This document shows positions 24,437 through 38,100 of a stretch of 64,000 nucleotides of DNA, piece by piece (position 1 is the first letter of the stretch; each line of letters opens with the position of its first letter). Below the pieces are notes generated by a model. The model made no database searches and was not told the origin of the DNA. It saw only the letters and a list, made by a program, of their open reading frames with translations. The stretch lies in the NCBI GenBank assembly GCA_949987565.1, contig OX465112.1, positions 1,494,259 to 1,558,258 of the forward strand. Reading direction: 5' to 3'. This DNA is from Luidia sarsii. Taxonomy: Eukaryota > Echinodermata > Asteroidea > Paxillosida > Luidiidae. Position numbers and translations under genes: made by a program.

Positions 24437-27400
24437 CTAGTTGAGGAGTTGCCTGAGAGGGGATCCCTCTCTTCTACTTGGGGATGAGTCGCCTAGAGGG
24501 CTCGGAGGCAGTGGGTGGTGGGGCACACCCTTCTTGTGAAGCTCACGCACGTAGGTCATGATCATGTCCAGCCGCTCCTCAGGCACACAGTCCAGGACCA
24601 GGTAGCGCTTGTCCTTCTCAAGCACCTTCTCTATGTCACGCAGGTGCTGGTCAGACTCCTGGAACAGCTTCTTGGATCTGGGATGGGATTCGGGTGGAGT
24701 GGGGGGTGGGATGGGATAGGGTGGGATGGATGGGATGGGGTGGGATGGGATGGATGGGATGGGATGGGATTTGGGTGGAGTGGGGTGGGGTGGGAATGGG
24801 TAGGATTGGATGGGATGGGATGGGATGGGATGGGATGGGATGGGATTGGATTGGGTAGGATTGGATGGGATTGGGTGGGATGGGATGAGAAGGGGTGGGG
24901 TGGGATTGGGTGGGATTGGGTGGGATGGGATGAGAAGGGATGGGGTGGGATGGGGTGGGATGGGATGGGATGGGATGAGATGGGGTGGGTAAAATTGGAT
25001 GGGATTGGGTAGGATTGGATGGGATTGGGTGGGATGGTATGGGATGGGATGGGATGGGGTGGGATGAGATGGGATGGGATGGGATGGCAAAGAAAAGGAT
25101 ATTGGAGAATAAAGTAAGGTCAGTCTGCAGCCAATTTAAAAAAACGCAATGACACTTCAATGAGTTGTAGCGAAAACCAGAAGAACGGTTTTTCTTTGTT
25201 TTCTGAGGGAAATGTCAACAATGACCGTGGGCTGTCATGCCATACGGGGGGCAGGCTGGCGTGTGCAGTTAACCACCACCGGACCGAGCTGCCACTCGCA
25301 GAGTTGGCAGAAGACGATCCAGCTGGACTTTTCGTAACGAAAAGAAGTAACCAAACGTACCAAGCTTGGTATCAAATCAAAGACAAGTCTACTGCCTATA
25401 AAAGTTGCACTCAACATTATTCTCCAAACTCAATTTTTCGGCTTCAAAAACCAGCATTGAAAACAACCCTCTTTTATAAAAGCGCGGTGTTGTGCGAAAT
25501 AATCCGGTACAGGGCTGTACAACCTTCAATAAGAATGCGGTAACGCACGCACAGAAGCCTATAAACAATGCAGTTCACAAAGGGTTAAGAATGGCATAAA
25601 GTCAGAATAAGCCTTGTCTTTGAGTCTCTTAGTTTTTGAGTCCATGCAGTGAATAACAGAACCTCTTTCAAGTTTTTTCATTTTTTTTTTCATCTTTTTT
25701 TGAGGCGGGGGTCTTTTTTGTTGGCTTTTCAGGGAAGCCGCTCGCGATGAGAGAAAGCCGTCTCACTTGTAGGTGATGATCCTGGTCTCCGTTAGCAATG
25801 TCCGAAAGTCTATCTTGGCTTGCAGGTACTTCTCTTTGATGTACTCGCTGAATTCGCGCTCCCTTTTCTGCACGGAAGCAAAACCACAAACAAAAATTGC
25901 ATTGTAAGAGAAGAACACACACAAAACTGAGGGATCAGTTGCTCGAGTTGCAATGCATCGTAAGGGCTTTGTGAAATCCGCTCCCCAAACTTGACGATGG
26001 TTTTTAACATTCACGTCGCTTACCCTGTCGCTGGATGAGAACTTTACATAGCGGGGGTCCTCCTTGATCAGACGCCTGACTTCCTTCCAGGTCGACGTCA
26101 AGGTGACCTGCGGAGGCGAGGGAAACGGGAGACGGAGGCGCAGGGTGAACATCGGCAAGGCAGCTCTCTCGGCAGAATTTGTTTTCTTTTAAATTAAGCA
26201 TTTTTTATTTAACCCTAACACTTCGCACCTCCTGCTCATAGCCCATACACAACATTGGTCGAGATAAAAGAAAAGCATCCATACGTTGTCTGATCCAACA
26301 TATGCATGAAATAGCACACCTGTGAAAATTTCAGCTCAATCCGCCAACCGAGAAAAAATAGTTTAGATCTCTGTGAGACGTAAACTATTTCTTTTACTCA
26401 TTTCTCCCTAAATACAACATTTTAGGCAGAAATATTTCAGTGAGAGGTTTCTAATATAACCATCTTCAAGTTTCATGTAAATCTGTGAACATTTCTGCTT
26501 TCCGATCTTACCAATGGTGTGTAGGGGCTTAAACCACTGGCCTCTACACGCTGAATGTGGGGTATCATTCAGACCCTCTAAGAGTGGGTGCGGGCGCTCA
26601 CTCGCCCGACCTCTACTCCAGAAACCGCGGGCAGCGCTCGCAGCTGGGCAGCTAGACGGCGGACTCTCACTCACCCCCGGCGTCTCGTTCAGGAGCTCGT
26701 TGAACTTCTCCTTCTTGCGGTAGACCAGGGAGGAGGTGTGGTTGGTGAAGAGCCTCTCCCGGTCCTCCTTGTCCAGCAGAGAGGCCAGCTCCCAGCGGTG
26801 GTCTCGCTTCAGCTGCTTGCGGGCGTCCCTCCAGCTGCTCTCCGAGTCCCGGACCTACGGGGGTGGGGGGGGGGGGGGCGGGGGGGGGGCGGGGGTGAGG
26901 AGGGTGGAAAGCCGACCAGCAGGAAGTCAGAAGCCAGACTTGCACAGAGAGAGAGTTAGAGAGGGGGTCCCGAGTAAGCATATCTGACTGTAATTCAAAT
27001 GAGGCTTTGCCCTAAATAAGACCTAAGGCTTTGCATGGTGGGTGAATCAATATAGGAAGGTTGGCGGTGACACCATGTATAAGGTCTCTTAAAGGAAGAG
27101 GTGTGGTTCTGAAAAGAACCCGAGTGGTACAGTAACTTGACGTTTCGACCAGTATGCTCTGGCCGTCATCAGGAGAATGTCTTGGACTCGGTGGTGGAAC
27201 TCAAGGGTTTGCCCTGCTCGACGTAATAAGCACTGAGTGCCCGATGCTTTTCTCGATGCCTGCTGAAAAAATATGGGTGGAATTCGAACCAGCGACTCAC
27301 TTTTTAGTGACATCTCACATCTGAGCACACCTTGCTTATTACATGGAGCAGGGCAAACCCTCATTGAATTACATTCTCCTCGACGCAAACATCACGGTAT

Positions 27401-29156
27401 ATCTATGATGCTATCCAATAGGTAACTATGGTTCATCAGGCAAAGTGGTTAAGACTGGTTCGAATCCCGCCCGAGCTGCCTGAAAATTTTGGGGGCAAAA
27501 CTGAACAAGGTTGAAACTGAGCACGGTTGAAACTGAGCACGGTTGAAACTGAGCACGGTTGAAACTGAGCACGGTTGAAACTGAGCACGGTTGAAACTGA
27601 GCACGATTGAAACTGAGCACGATTGAAACTGAGCACGGTTAAAATTTAGCACGGTTGCTGCTGTGGTCCACCCAACAAGCCCCTACACTTACCAGGTCTG
27701 TCAGGAGAGCCTTGAAGTGCTGGGCCGCCTCTTCCTTCTTGAACTGGCCCCGCTCCCTCTCCAGCTCCTTCTGCTGCTCGCTGCGGGTCTTCTGAACCTC
27801 CTTCTCGCGCTCCCGCAGGCTCAGCTCCACGCGCTTCTGCCTCTCGGCATCCTCATTCCTCACCTGGAGGAGGAGGGGGAGGGGGAGGCACAAGCACCAA
27901 GGGTACAAGGGACAGTGTCAGAGCCAGCAGACAAGAGAGATCAGTGCCCTACTGCTCGTACCATCAAGAGAGCCTCCATCTCCGGACCTAAAAATTGGAA
28001 CGCTCTTCCAACCTCCATCCGCAATGCTTCATCCACTGACCAGTTCAAAAGACATCTTAAGACTCACTTGTTCAATAGGAACCTGTAATTTTACTTTGTT
28101 TTGTTGTCCACTGATCTCGTCTTTGTATTGGCACTCTCCCCAAGCGCTTTGCATCCCTGGAAAAGGCACTCTATAAATGCGTTTATTATTACTGAGCCTA
28201 GACACCGTATGACTTTGCATCAGTGAGATTGTGATCCAATGCCTTCGGGATTTTTTTTATCAACTGAGGATTCATGTCCTAGAGCTTGTTCGGAGAGATA
28301 TATATTCACTCGGCTTCACAGCCCGGAAGACTTCTGAGAGCGCCCTGGCAAGATTAAGAGAGCTGGGAGCTGGACAAAATTGGTTCTCCACTCATTCTCA
28401 AGAACACAAGGAACAGAAAGATGCGAGGAGGGAGAGAATGAAGAGAGACAGTGAGAGAAAGAAAGAGACAGAGAGAGGGAGGGGAGGGAGGGGAGGAGAG
28501 AGAGGAGAGAGAGGAGATGAATAGAGAGTGAGAGAGGAGACAGTAAAGAGAGTGAGAGAAAGGAAGAGAGAGAGGGAGGGGAGGGAGAGAGATGAGTAGA
28601 GAGGAGAGAGACAGTGAAGAGAGTGAGAGAAAGGAAGAGAGAGGGAGGGGAGGGAATGAGAGGAGAGAGAGGAGATGAGTAGAGAGGAGAGAGGTGACAG
28701 TGAAGAAAATAAGAGAAAGGGAGAGAGGGAGGGGAGAGAGAGGAGAGAGAGGAGAGAGAGGGAGAAAAAAAGTGAGGAGAGAAGAGAAAGGAGAGAGGGG
28801 AGAAAGAGGAGAGAGAGGACAGACTGGTACATGTATAACCATGGCTAATCCACTTATATCTCTCCGGCACTTTCACTGCTTTTCAAGTTTTATAATCTGA
28901 CCACTGGTTGTCAAGCACGGCCCTATCAACTACGAGTGGAGCCAGCAGTTGGGGTGAGACTGGGCACGGACGAGATTGCAGTCCATACCTCGGACTTCTT
29001 GTTGATGTACTCCTTGAAGAGCTCTTCCCGCTGGGAGCTGTGGTGGACCGCCTTGTAGCGGGCGTCGTGGTGGATGCTGTCCTTGACCTTGGACCAGCGC
29101 GACTTGTGGTCCAGGTTCTTCAGCTCGTCCAGCAGGGAGAAGAAGTCCACTTTCAG
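24437..29156 (-). CDS. TCERG1: TCERG1 exons 13-18: FF3 to FF6 and C-terminus
   Basis: FF3 is in 29156-28989 ([20 protein letters not shown]). A charged coiled-coil-like helix runs from 27863 ([20 protein letters not shown]), leading into FF4 ([20 protein letters not shown] ... [19 protein letters not shown]). FF5 spans 26107-25767 ([20 protein letters not shown]). FF6 begins in 24677 ([18 protein letters not shown]) and ends [15 protein letters not shown]. The tail after FF6 is short, Pro/Ser-rich and stops with TAG at 24437-24439. Confidence 0.94.
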
Positions 29157-32100
29157 CTGGGGGGGGGGGGGGAAGCGGGGACGGGGAGGAGGAAGAGAAG
29201 GAGGGCGGATCAAGACGAGATTCAACGCTTCAGCAAAGATCGTAGCGAACAGAACTTCATTCGTACACAGAGACAAGACTGAGATCCATCAATTGCAAAA
29301 AAATTGTGTATTCTTCAAGACTTACGCAGTGTCATTAAGATTACAGAGAAATGAAAACGTGACTTGAGCACTTCATGGAGACTAAAAAAACTGGCCCAAA
29401 AGCTTAAACATCGATACATTCATTCAGCCTTGTCTACTTGAGCAGACAGATGTTGGAAGATGTACAGCCATCCAATGAAAATAACAATCACGAAAGACAA
29501 AAAATCTAAGATCTTGATTTTAATGGCGCCAGACAGGGGTCTTAAATGCCATCAAATTGCCATGGCAACTTCGCACGGGCATGATTGCCTCCCAAGAGCA
29601 CAGGCTGGAGGGCATTTGACTAAGCAAGATTACTTGGTAACGACAGGAAAATGGTTGCCTGTGTGTTTACAGATGAGCGTCGATAAGCATGTAGCTGCCT
29701 TACGCAGGGTGTCTATCACAACCCATATGCTTCACAGGGCTCTCACTGTGACAGGTTTGATTTGACTTGATTTGATTTGATTGATTGATTGATTAGGAAT
29801 GGTGAGCAACTACTTCCAAACATCGTTGCTCGAGTTGCAATTCATCGTAAGGGCTTTGTAAAATCCGCTTCCCTGAATTTGAAAGCAGCCTTGAAATTGC
29901 ACCGCCACGATTCTATCGTCCCCCAAATCTTGTTCGGTATGGGTAGCCCAGCCACTGACCTCAAACTGCTAGTGGCCTGACGTTCCTCTTTTAGTGGCCT
30001 GTGGCCACCAGGCTACTACCAATATCAAACACTGGGTTCCAAAACTACAAATGCCTTTTCTGGTGCTCTATAAACCGTTTTGGATGCGGATAAAAATGGT
30101 TCAGTCACCGTGAATAGAAATAGTCCAGTCAGGACAGATTTTAATTGTCTGCTTGCAACAGACATCAATGGAATTTTCATTTTTTTTTTATAAATTTCAA
30201 ATCTATATCAGTTATTGGTAGAGGTTTTTTTTTCTTTGTAGGTACTACTGGCTCCAACGTGAACAATAGTCTTGTTATGGTTGGCGACGGCCCTTAGTCA
30301 CGCTTCAGTCAAGCACACAGATTACTGATAGACACACCGCAGAAGGGCAATACGGCCAATGGCAAGCCGTACCGTGCATTCAATAGACCACGTCAATCAC
30401 AACCCTACATGTACACAATGCATGACAAATGACTGTCTGACTGACAGGAAGGTTGTGGTCGATCAAGAGCTCTCTAAACAATGGACCTCCCTGCCAACAG
30501 AACAGACAGGACCCCATAGCAAACTACACTAGTCTCTACCCACAAAAACCTCAGATATCAAGTATAAAAGCTTTGTGGTAATACTGTAGTTTCTCGACAA
30601 AGGTTGATGAATAATACAGGAACAAGACTTCCTTTTTCCCCCACTAAAATGATCAAAAAGTGAGAAATGTCTGAATATTATGACAAGAAATCATGGACAC
30701 TTTACTGTGCATATGACGTACAAAGATGTGTTCTTTTTTAGCTACAATGTAGTGAAAATAAGACAATGAGGGATTGCTCTAATTAATAAGCACTGCATGC
30801 TCAGTGCTTTGCCCGATTGTCTGCTCTAAAAAGGAAAAAAACAGGCAGCTCGGGCGAGATTTGAGCCCGCGACTCCTGCTTTTTAGAGCAGACATCTTGA
30901 CCACTTGACCACCAAGCTGGTCAAGGTCGCGTGGTGGATTAAACCAAAACAAAAAATCATATCCTGTCTATGAAAATATTACATAGCAAGACATTTTAGA
31001 AACACATCCTGCTGTGTGCTAGGATTCTGTCATTGCCGTTAATGTGAGGGATATTTTGAACAGGCAACTGTCATGAGTCTGGTGCCAGACTGCTTAGGAG
31101 ATTGGGGGTATGATTTAATGTCGGAAGGTCAGGGAACAAGTCCATTTCAACCCCTTCCCCACAACTATGTCTCAAGATGCTATCCAATAGGTTGTTATGG
31201 TTCATCAGGAGGAAAAAAAGAATGGCAGTTTTGGGGAGCTTGCGGATTCTGTGTCTGTAAACTTTGCGTTGCCACCTCTCAACCCAACCCCCTGACTTCA
31301 TCATTTGGGAGAGAGATCATCTTTTTGGGGGAGTCCGGAACATATTCTTTTCTCATCCACAGAGTGAGTAAATGTGCAAGGACCCTGCACTACGATTGCA
31401 ATTTGAAGTAGGAAATCACCTGTGGGATTTGTCACTAGATTGGTTGCCCTGACAACCACCTCTCCTATTATTTGGGTGCTTCAAGAGCACAATTATTGAA
31501 ACTTCTAAAAGAAAGTTAAGGCCCTGACGTTTCGATCCTAGAATCGAAACCTTGGGCCTCCAGGATTTTTGCAGATTTGTATTTTGGTCATTTAAGTCAG
31601 TGTGAAGAGGTTTGCAACCATTTGTGTGGGACTTTCAATTGAAACTCCCTGCATTGACCACTGAGGAACCCCTACAGTATGTACTGTAGGTTCCTACAGC
31701 ATAGCTGCCAAACTAGGAAATTAGGAAAACTTCTGCTAAAAAAAAGAGGAATCACAGAGCAAACTACAAAGGAATACATGTGTATTTCCAAGCCAAAAAT
31801 CAGAATCTGTTGTCAAGAGCTTGTAAAAAGCGATACATTTTTACCAAAAAAGAGGAAAGATTCCTCCAAAATAGGAATGGTTGGCAACTATGCTACAGTC
31901 AGTCTGTTGCCCCGTCTCTAACCCCTGAGAACTGCACCACAATGTGCTTCATGGCACTCTGCCAAGATGAGATTACCACGGGTACCGTTACTAAGGGACC
32001 ACAACTCCTAAGTTTTCTGGCTGCTGCAAAAGGCAAGATATCCCCGATCATCAGCCTGCGCATTGGGATCATATGAATTATCTGAAGGATAACACTGAAG

Positions 32101-35100
32101 CAAAATTGTTTCCCTTCCTCCCCGACAATCTTCTTCTTTTTTAAAGGTATTGATGCAATTGTGTTTTACTCTTGTAGATTTCGGACATCGCAAGCTGAAC
32201 TTTGAGGGTATCTTGCCAAATCCTTAAGTTAGCACTCTCAAGAAAAAAAAAGAAAAAAAAAAAGACCAGAACAATGAAACGATCAGTACCGGCTAAATTG
32301 CATGGAATGCGCAGGATTGGCTGAGAGAGAGGAGGAGAGTAGGAGGAGGAGCCTAAAACACCCACAATGCATTGCACGCTTGCTCGCTCGCTCGCTCTCT
32401 CTCTCTCCCACAATGCACCTGGCTAGGGGCTTTTCCACCGGCAGCGGAGCGGGCAACAAGTTGGACCGTCTGGGAGGACGCTTGACAAAGCACTTGAAAA
32501 CCGTGTTTGGATAAAATACAGAACTTCAGTCAGCGAACTCGTTAGCAGAGACACAAACAATAAACAGTTGTTAAACAAGCCTTCGTTTTTTAGGTGGATG
32601 TTGGAAATTGGGGAGCAACATGGAAACATAATTCATTGGGTGGTGGTTCCTTTTTGATTCTTCATCAATATTGATTCAATTTAACATCAAAGCAATTGAA
32701 ACAGAATCGGGGCTGATACAAGGGACTGTATGCTAATTGTTAAAAATTTCAAGACAGTTTCTAAGGCCACTGACACAAAACTGAGATGGACATTTGTTGT
32801 TTGTTTTTGTAATGGTCAATGGCCAAACTTTTGTTTTGCTTTTTAGGAATTAACACGATCGTTTCTGGGGGCTGGGGTAAAGTGTTTTGGTTTTTTTTTT
32901 AAACCTGCAAGAGAATGGTTAGCAGACATTCATAACAGAATCAGAAGCAGCTAGGAGGAAAATTCAAATTATTTCAATAATGGCAGCAAAGGTTCATTAG
33001 GCCTAATGGTTCTATAAATCTCGTCAAATGACAGCTGCAAACAAAACAGAGATAAACAAACATGTATACAAACATCTCACAGATTACTGCAATCTTTATG
33101 TGCATGAAATCCACAGAAAATAGAGGCTCTTTGGCCACTGAAGAGATTGATGCCATTTTCTTTTTAGAAAAATTTAACAGCACCATATTATTAGGGCAAA
33201 CTTGATGAAAAATCCTGCAAAAGGAAGCGGTTAGTTCCACATGTCTCAATGCACATCTCCGTTTAAAAATTGGGATTCTTGGTCTCAATGGCTGTTTGAA
33301 TAAATACAGGCTCTTTAAACAAACTGTCAAATAAACTTTTGACCAAGTGCATTTGATAATCCTGGATGGATAAAAAAAGAGTTAGATACCTGCAAAACCA
33401 AGCATGTCAGAAAACAATTCACATCTGCTGTGAAGCAAAATGTGTCAAAATAGGACACAAAGTCCAAACTATGATTAAAGGGCTGCGGGGAGAGATGGGT
33501 TAAAGGTCAAACACAAAGGATGATGCAGCGTAATTCAGGTCAGACTTCAGTGTGAAAAAGTGAGTCTAAACCCGATAGTTTCATCAAGGCACCGTGCGTC
33601 CAACGTTTCACATCATGTGTCATCCTTGTTCGTCAGACTTTCAGATGCAAAAATGTGACCCGGTGTGGCAAAATGAGGATTCTCATCCAAATTGGAGTTT
33701 TCAAGATTTTCCCCACCACTACAAGGAGTGCCTCATTAGCTTTCCAATGATATCAAAATTATTTCCCCACGTTGCCGAAATCCAAAGTTACGACGAGACA
33801 ATGCGCAGTCACGGAAACCACTTTTTCGAGAAAAACGGCTCTAAAGCTTGAGGTCATGCACACGGCTCACCGACACACTTCCGAATTCCCCAATTTTTCA
33901 ATATATACAAACATTAATCGAAACATTTCTTTTGACAGATGATTCTCTAATATATAAACTTTCCAAAAAATGGCAAAATTGCCATTGGCATGCATGCAAT
34001 ACTTTCACTGCTGTTTACTTGAAAAGGACTTTTGGAGTAGATGCCTCATTAAGCCATCTTAGGTCACAAATGTTCAGGTAGCAGACACTTCAAGCTGACA
34101 GGAAAAAAAAGTCATGTACTGAACATCAATGCCGACTCCATGGAAGAGTTTCATGTGCATTGTATCTCATTCAAACACTCATCTGTCCTCTAGATAATTT
34201 TTCAGACATTGATTAAATTTTTCCATATTGATAACTTTCACGTAATGTATTGCAAGCTGCTCATAAGTACATATAGTGACATGTGAATGAGCAGTGTTCC
34301 TTTTCACAGCCAAGTCAGAGGTGAGAATTGTTTCTTTCGTTTCTTAAATGTTTTCTTTTTACAAAGATTATTTTCTTAAAATGTGAAGTTCTCAAATACA
34401 ATCAATCAAAACACTGTGATGGTTGAGTCCCTGCAAATAAAAATCTGAAGTTACAGACATACACAACAACACAAGAATGGTTTAGAACAGCCTGATGAAC
34501 AACATGTGGTTTCAAACGTTTGCCAGGAAAATCATCCTATTTTTGAAATGCAATGAAATTTCCAAAATTGAATATTCATTCCAGCACGTTTGGCCGACAA
34601 GTCCAGATTTGTCCGACTTTTCCTAAATATTGAGTGTGGAGCTGAGAAACTCACATTTGGGGCCAAAACCCATAAAGAAATCATGACATAAATCCTGAAT
34701 TTCAAGCACACCAGAGCCATTGGCCAATCTTAACTCCAAACCTGGTGGGCAATTATTTATTGCGACTGAAATGCAGAATGCAATGTGACGTCTTGATTGA
34801 ATCACATATCCATGCAGAAAAACCCTATGCTCTGTTGCATACAGATATAGAAGTTGTAGTTTTGGGGGTTTATTTTTAGTTTACATAATTTCTGACTGCC
34901 AGTATGAAGAAAACACAGAGTTTCAATCGTGGAAAAAGATGTTAATCTGGTTTTTCTTTTTGTTTTTGAAAACAAATAAAGGACCAAACTGGCTGGGCAC
35001 TTTTAAACAATATTGAAAAATTGGCAAAGAAAACTTTGACTGGATCAGGACTTGAACCCGAGACCTCTGGTTTTGCATACCGGTGCTCTTACCATCTGGG

Positions 35101-38100
35101 CTATTCAGCCCTTAGATGGCAGCCTTCCCTAATAGTCAACTAGTCTTTGCAAGGATGAGGGGGCCAGTCAGAAGGTTTCTTGTTGTGCGTGTTTTTTTTT
35201 CCCGTAGTCTTGTATCTGTTGACCTGACTTGGAAATGACCACTGCCCAATTGACTACCATTCTTTGCCCGCGATTTACAAGAGGCCCACAGACAGACAGA
35301 CAACAGACAGATAGACAGAGAAACGGAGAGCAGGGAAGCGTCGGACAATTACCTTCTCTGCCTTGTTCATGCTCTCCTCCTTAGCCTGGCGACGGACATG
35401 GAGGATGTACTCATTGAAGAGACCCTCTCTCTCCCGCATCTTATCGATGCCCTTGAACCGGGCATCCTTACCATACTTCTGGGCAAACTCGCTGAAGGAA
35501 CTCCTGTGGGTTGGTGGGTGGGTGGGTGAGTGGATGGGTAGGTAGGTGGGTGGGTGGGTGTGTGAATATATGTGGATGGGTGTGTGAGCAGGCGGGTATG
35601 TGGGTGGGTGGGTTGGTGGATGGGTGGATGGGTTGGTGGATGGGTGGATGGATAGGTGGGTGGGTGGATGGGTAGGTGGATGGATGGGTAGGTGGGTGGA
35701 TGGGTAGGTGGGTGGATGGGTGGGTGTGTGGGTGGATGTGTGGGTAGGTGGTTGTATTGGTGGGTGAGTGGGTGGGTGGGAGAGTGGTTGGGTGGGCGGA
35801 TGGGCAGTTGGAAAGGTAAACAAAAATAAAAGAATTAGGTTTTTGAAATTCATTTCAAAAAGCCTTTTTAATAAAACAACCGAAAACTGAATAGGACATT
35901 ATCTGCTGTCACGTCTTCGGCAGAAGTAGCTGTTACTATAAAATATCAAATATTAGGGCTTGACATTTCGATCCTAGGACGACCTTTCTGGACCTTTGAG
36001 AAAGAACTACTCTCATCGCTGAAAAGTTTGAGTTTGCGATGACATTTGGTGTAATCACTCTTTTATTATTATTTTATTATTATTATTTTTTTTTGTATTA
36101 TTATTATTATTATATATATATTATTATTATTATTTTTTTTATTTTTTATTTCATTTTTTTTGGGGGGGGGGGGGGGGGGTTCTGACTTACTTGGGCCCTA
36201 GCTTGGTCTCCTGCATGAGGGCCTTGAAGTCCTCCTTGCTCTGCTTGATCTTGGAGGCGCGCTCCTTGCGCTCCTCCTCCGCCCGGCTCTTGACGAAGCT
36301 CTCGAAGACCTGCTTGCGCTCCTTGGGGCTGAGCAGGAGGTAGCGGTGGTCAAAGACGATCTTGTGCAGCTCCTTCTCCCAGGTGGAGAAGGCCGACACC
36401 TGGAGAGGGAAGAGGGACGCAAGAGGGAGACAAGACGATGAGACGACAAGGAGACCTGTAAAGGCCGAATAAAAAAAAAGAAGGAAATCCGCAGATCCGC
36501 GGAAAAGTTGCATGCCTGCTTTCTGCATCCCCACCCCCAACCCCACAGCAAAGCCTTTTCTGGTCGGTCGGCACTCACCCCTTTCTCCAGCAGCATGTCC
36601 ATGAACTGCTTCATGCGGATCTCCAGCGGGGTGACGGCCCTCTCCTTGGCCGCCTTCAGCTCCGCCTCCAGCGCCGCCTCCTTGAGGGGGTCCGCCCCGC
36701 CCCCCTCGGGCACCGGCGACGACTCCGAGGCGCTCTTCTTCTTCTTCTTGGTCTTGGGCTGGTCCTCGGACGGAGACTCCTCTGCCCTCCTCTTGGCTGG
36801 GAGGTGGGGAGGTGGGGAGGTGGACGAAGTGAACGAGGAGGAAAGTCAATCCACAATCCATCACTTTTCAAAAGTTTCCAGAAATCCAATATTTCCGGAA
36901 GTCTGACATCCGCCACATGACCTTGACCAGTTTGACGGTCAAATGGGTAAGATGTCTGCAGCAGAATGCAGGAGACAGAGGGTTAGAATCCAACCCCAGC
37001 TGCCTGCTGTTATCATTGTCGCTATCGGTGTCACTGTCGCTGTTGCTGTGGTTTTCAAGCGAATTGAGCAAAGCACTCGGGATACATTGCTATTACACAT
37101 TGAGTGGGGGCAAACCTCAACACATTACGTTCTCAGATACTTTGGGAAACCCGGACAAGACCGATGTAATAACGAATCCAGTCACTGAGTTTGTGCTAGA
37201 GGGGGACCTCACCTGCACTTTCCTCGGCTCTTTCCTTCTCCTTTCCTGGCGGAGGCTCCAGGATCATCCGGTCCACGTCGGCCCGGTTGTAGAGGTCGTC
37301 AGGCCGCTCCCAGAGCGACATCCGGGTGGAAGGGTTGAAGAAGAAGACCTTGCTGTCTCCGGTCCACACCAGACACCTGGATGAAGATTGGATAGGTCAG
37401 AGAGTGAGTCAAGGGATAGGAGGGGAATGGAGGGCATGGCAGGGCAGGGCAGGGCAGAGGAGGGCATGGCAGGGCAGGCCAGGGCAGGGCAGGGCAGGGC
37501 AGGGCAGGGCAGGGCAGGGTATGGCAGGGCAGGGCAGGGCAGGGCAGGGCAGGGCAGGGCATGGCAGGGCAGGGCAGGGCAGGGCAGGGCAGGGCAGGGC
37601 AGAGGAGGGCAGGGCAGGGCAGGGCAGAGGAGGGCAGGGCAGGGCAGGGTAGGGCATGGCAGGGCAGGGCAGGGCAGGGCTGGACAGGGCAGCGCAGGGC
37701 AGGGCAGGGCAGGGCAGGGCAGGGCAGGGCAGTGCAGGACAGGACAGGGCAGGACAGGGCAGGACAGGACAGGACAGGACAGGGCAGGGCAGGGGATGGG
37801 AGGGGACTGGAGGGAAGGAAGGTGGAGATGACAATGCTTGTGGCAAAGATCACAAGTAGGGGGGGCCAGGAATCAGGGAATAAAGAAAGACTACCCTGTA
37901 CATCTAATTGATTACACAAAAGATCTCCAAGGCCAAGTCAAATTTACATTGGCGAGCGAGTGAAACTGACCCACGAGCCCCCTGGGAAAAAACAAAAAAA
38001 ACGGCCACCAGGAATATGACACAGGCTTAGAGGTGTCCTAGCGTGGGAATGACCAAACAAGCGACTGGAGAAACTAGAACGCCAGACTTGGCCGAGATGA

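Larger units (their letters stand above)
29157..35352. other. TCERG1: TCERG1 intron 12, 6.2 kb
   Basis: Largest intron of the gene. It holds a C tract next to the exon-13 acceptor, a tRNA-derived SINE (30780-30935), a half copy of the GATCC-AGGACC repeat (31515-31625) and a second SINE (35034-35135). The stretch 31630-34990 is AT-rich and I see no exon, RNA gene or clear element in it. Confidence 0.75.

Noticed and set aside
31600..34990. Possible hidden exon or conserved gene in the large TCERG1 intron
   Set aside because: I found no frame with recognisable composition, domain motifs or paired splice sites. FF2 joins FF3 in phase without extra sequence.
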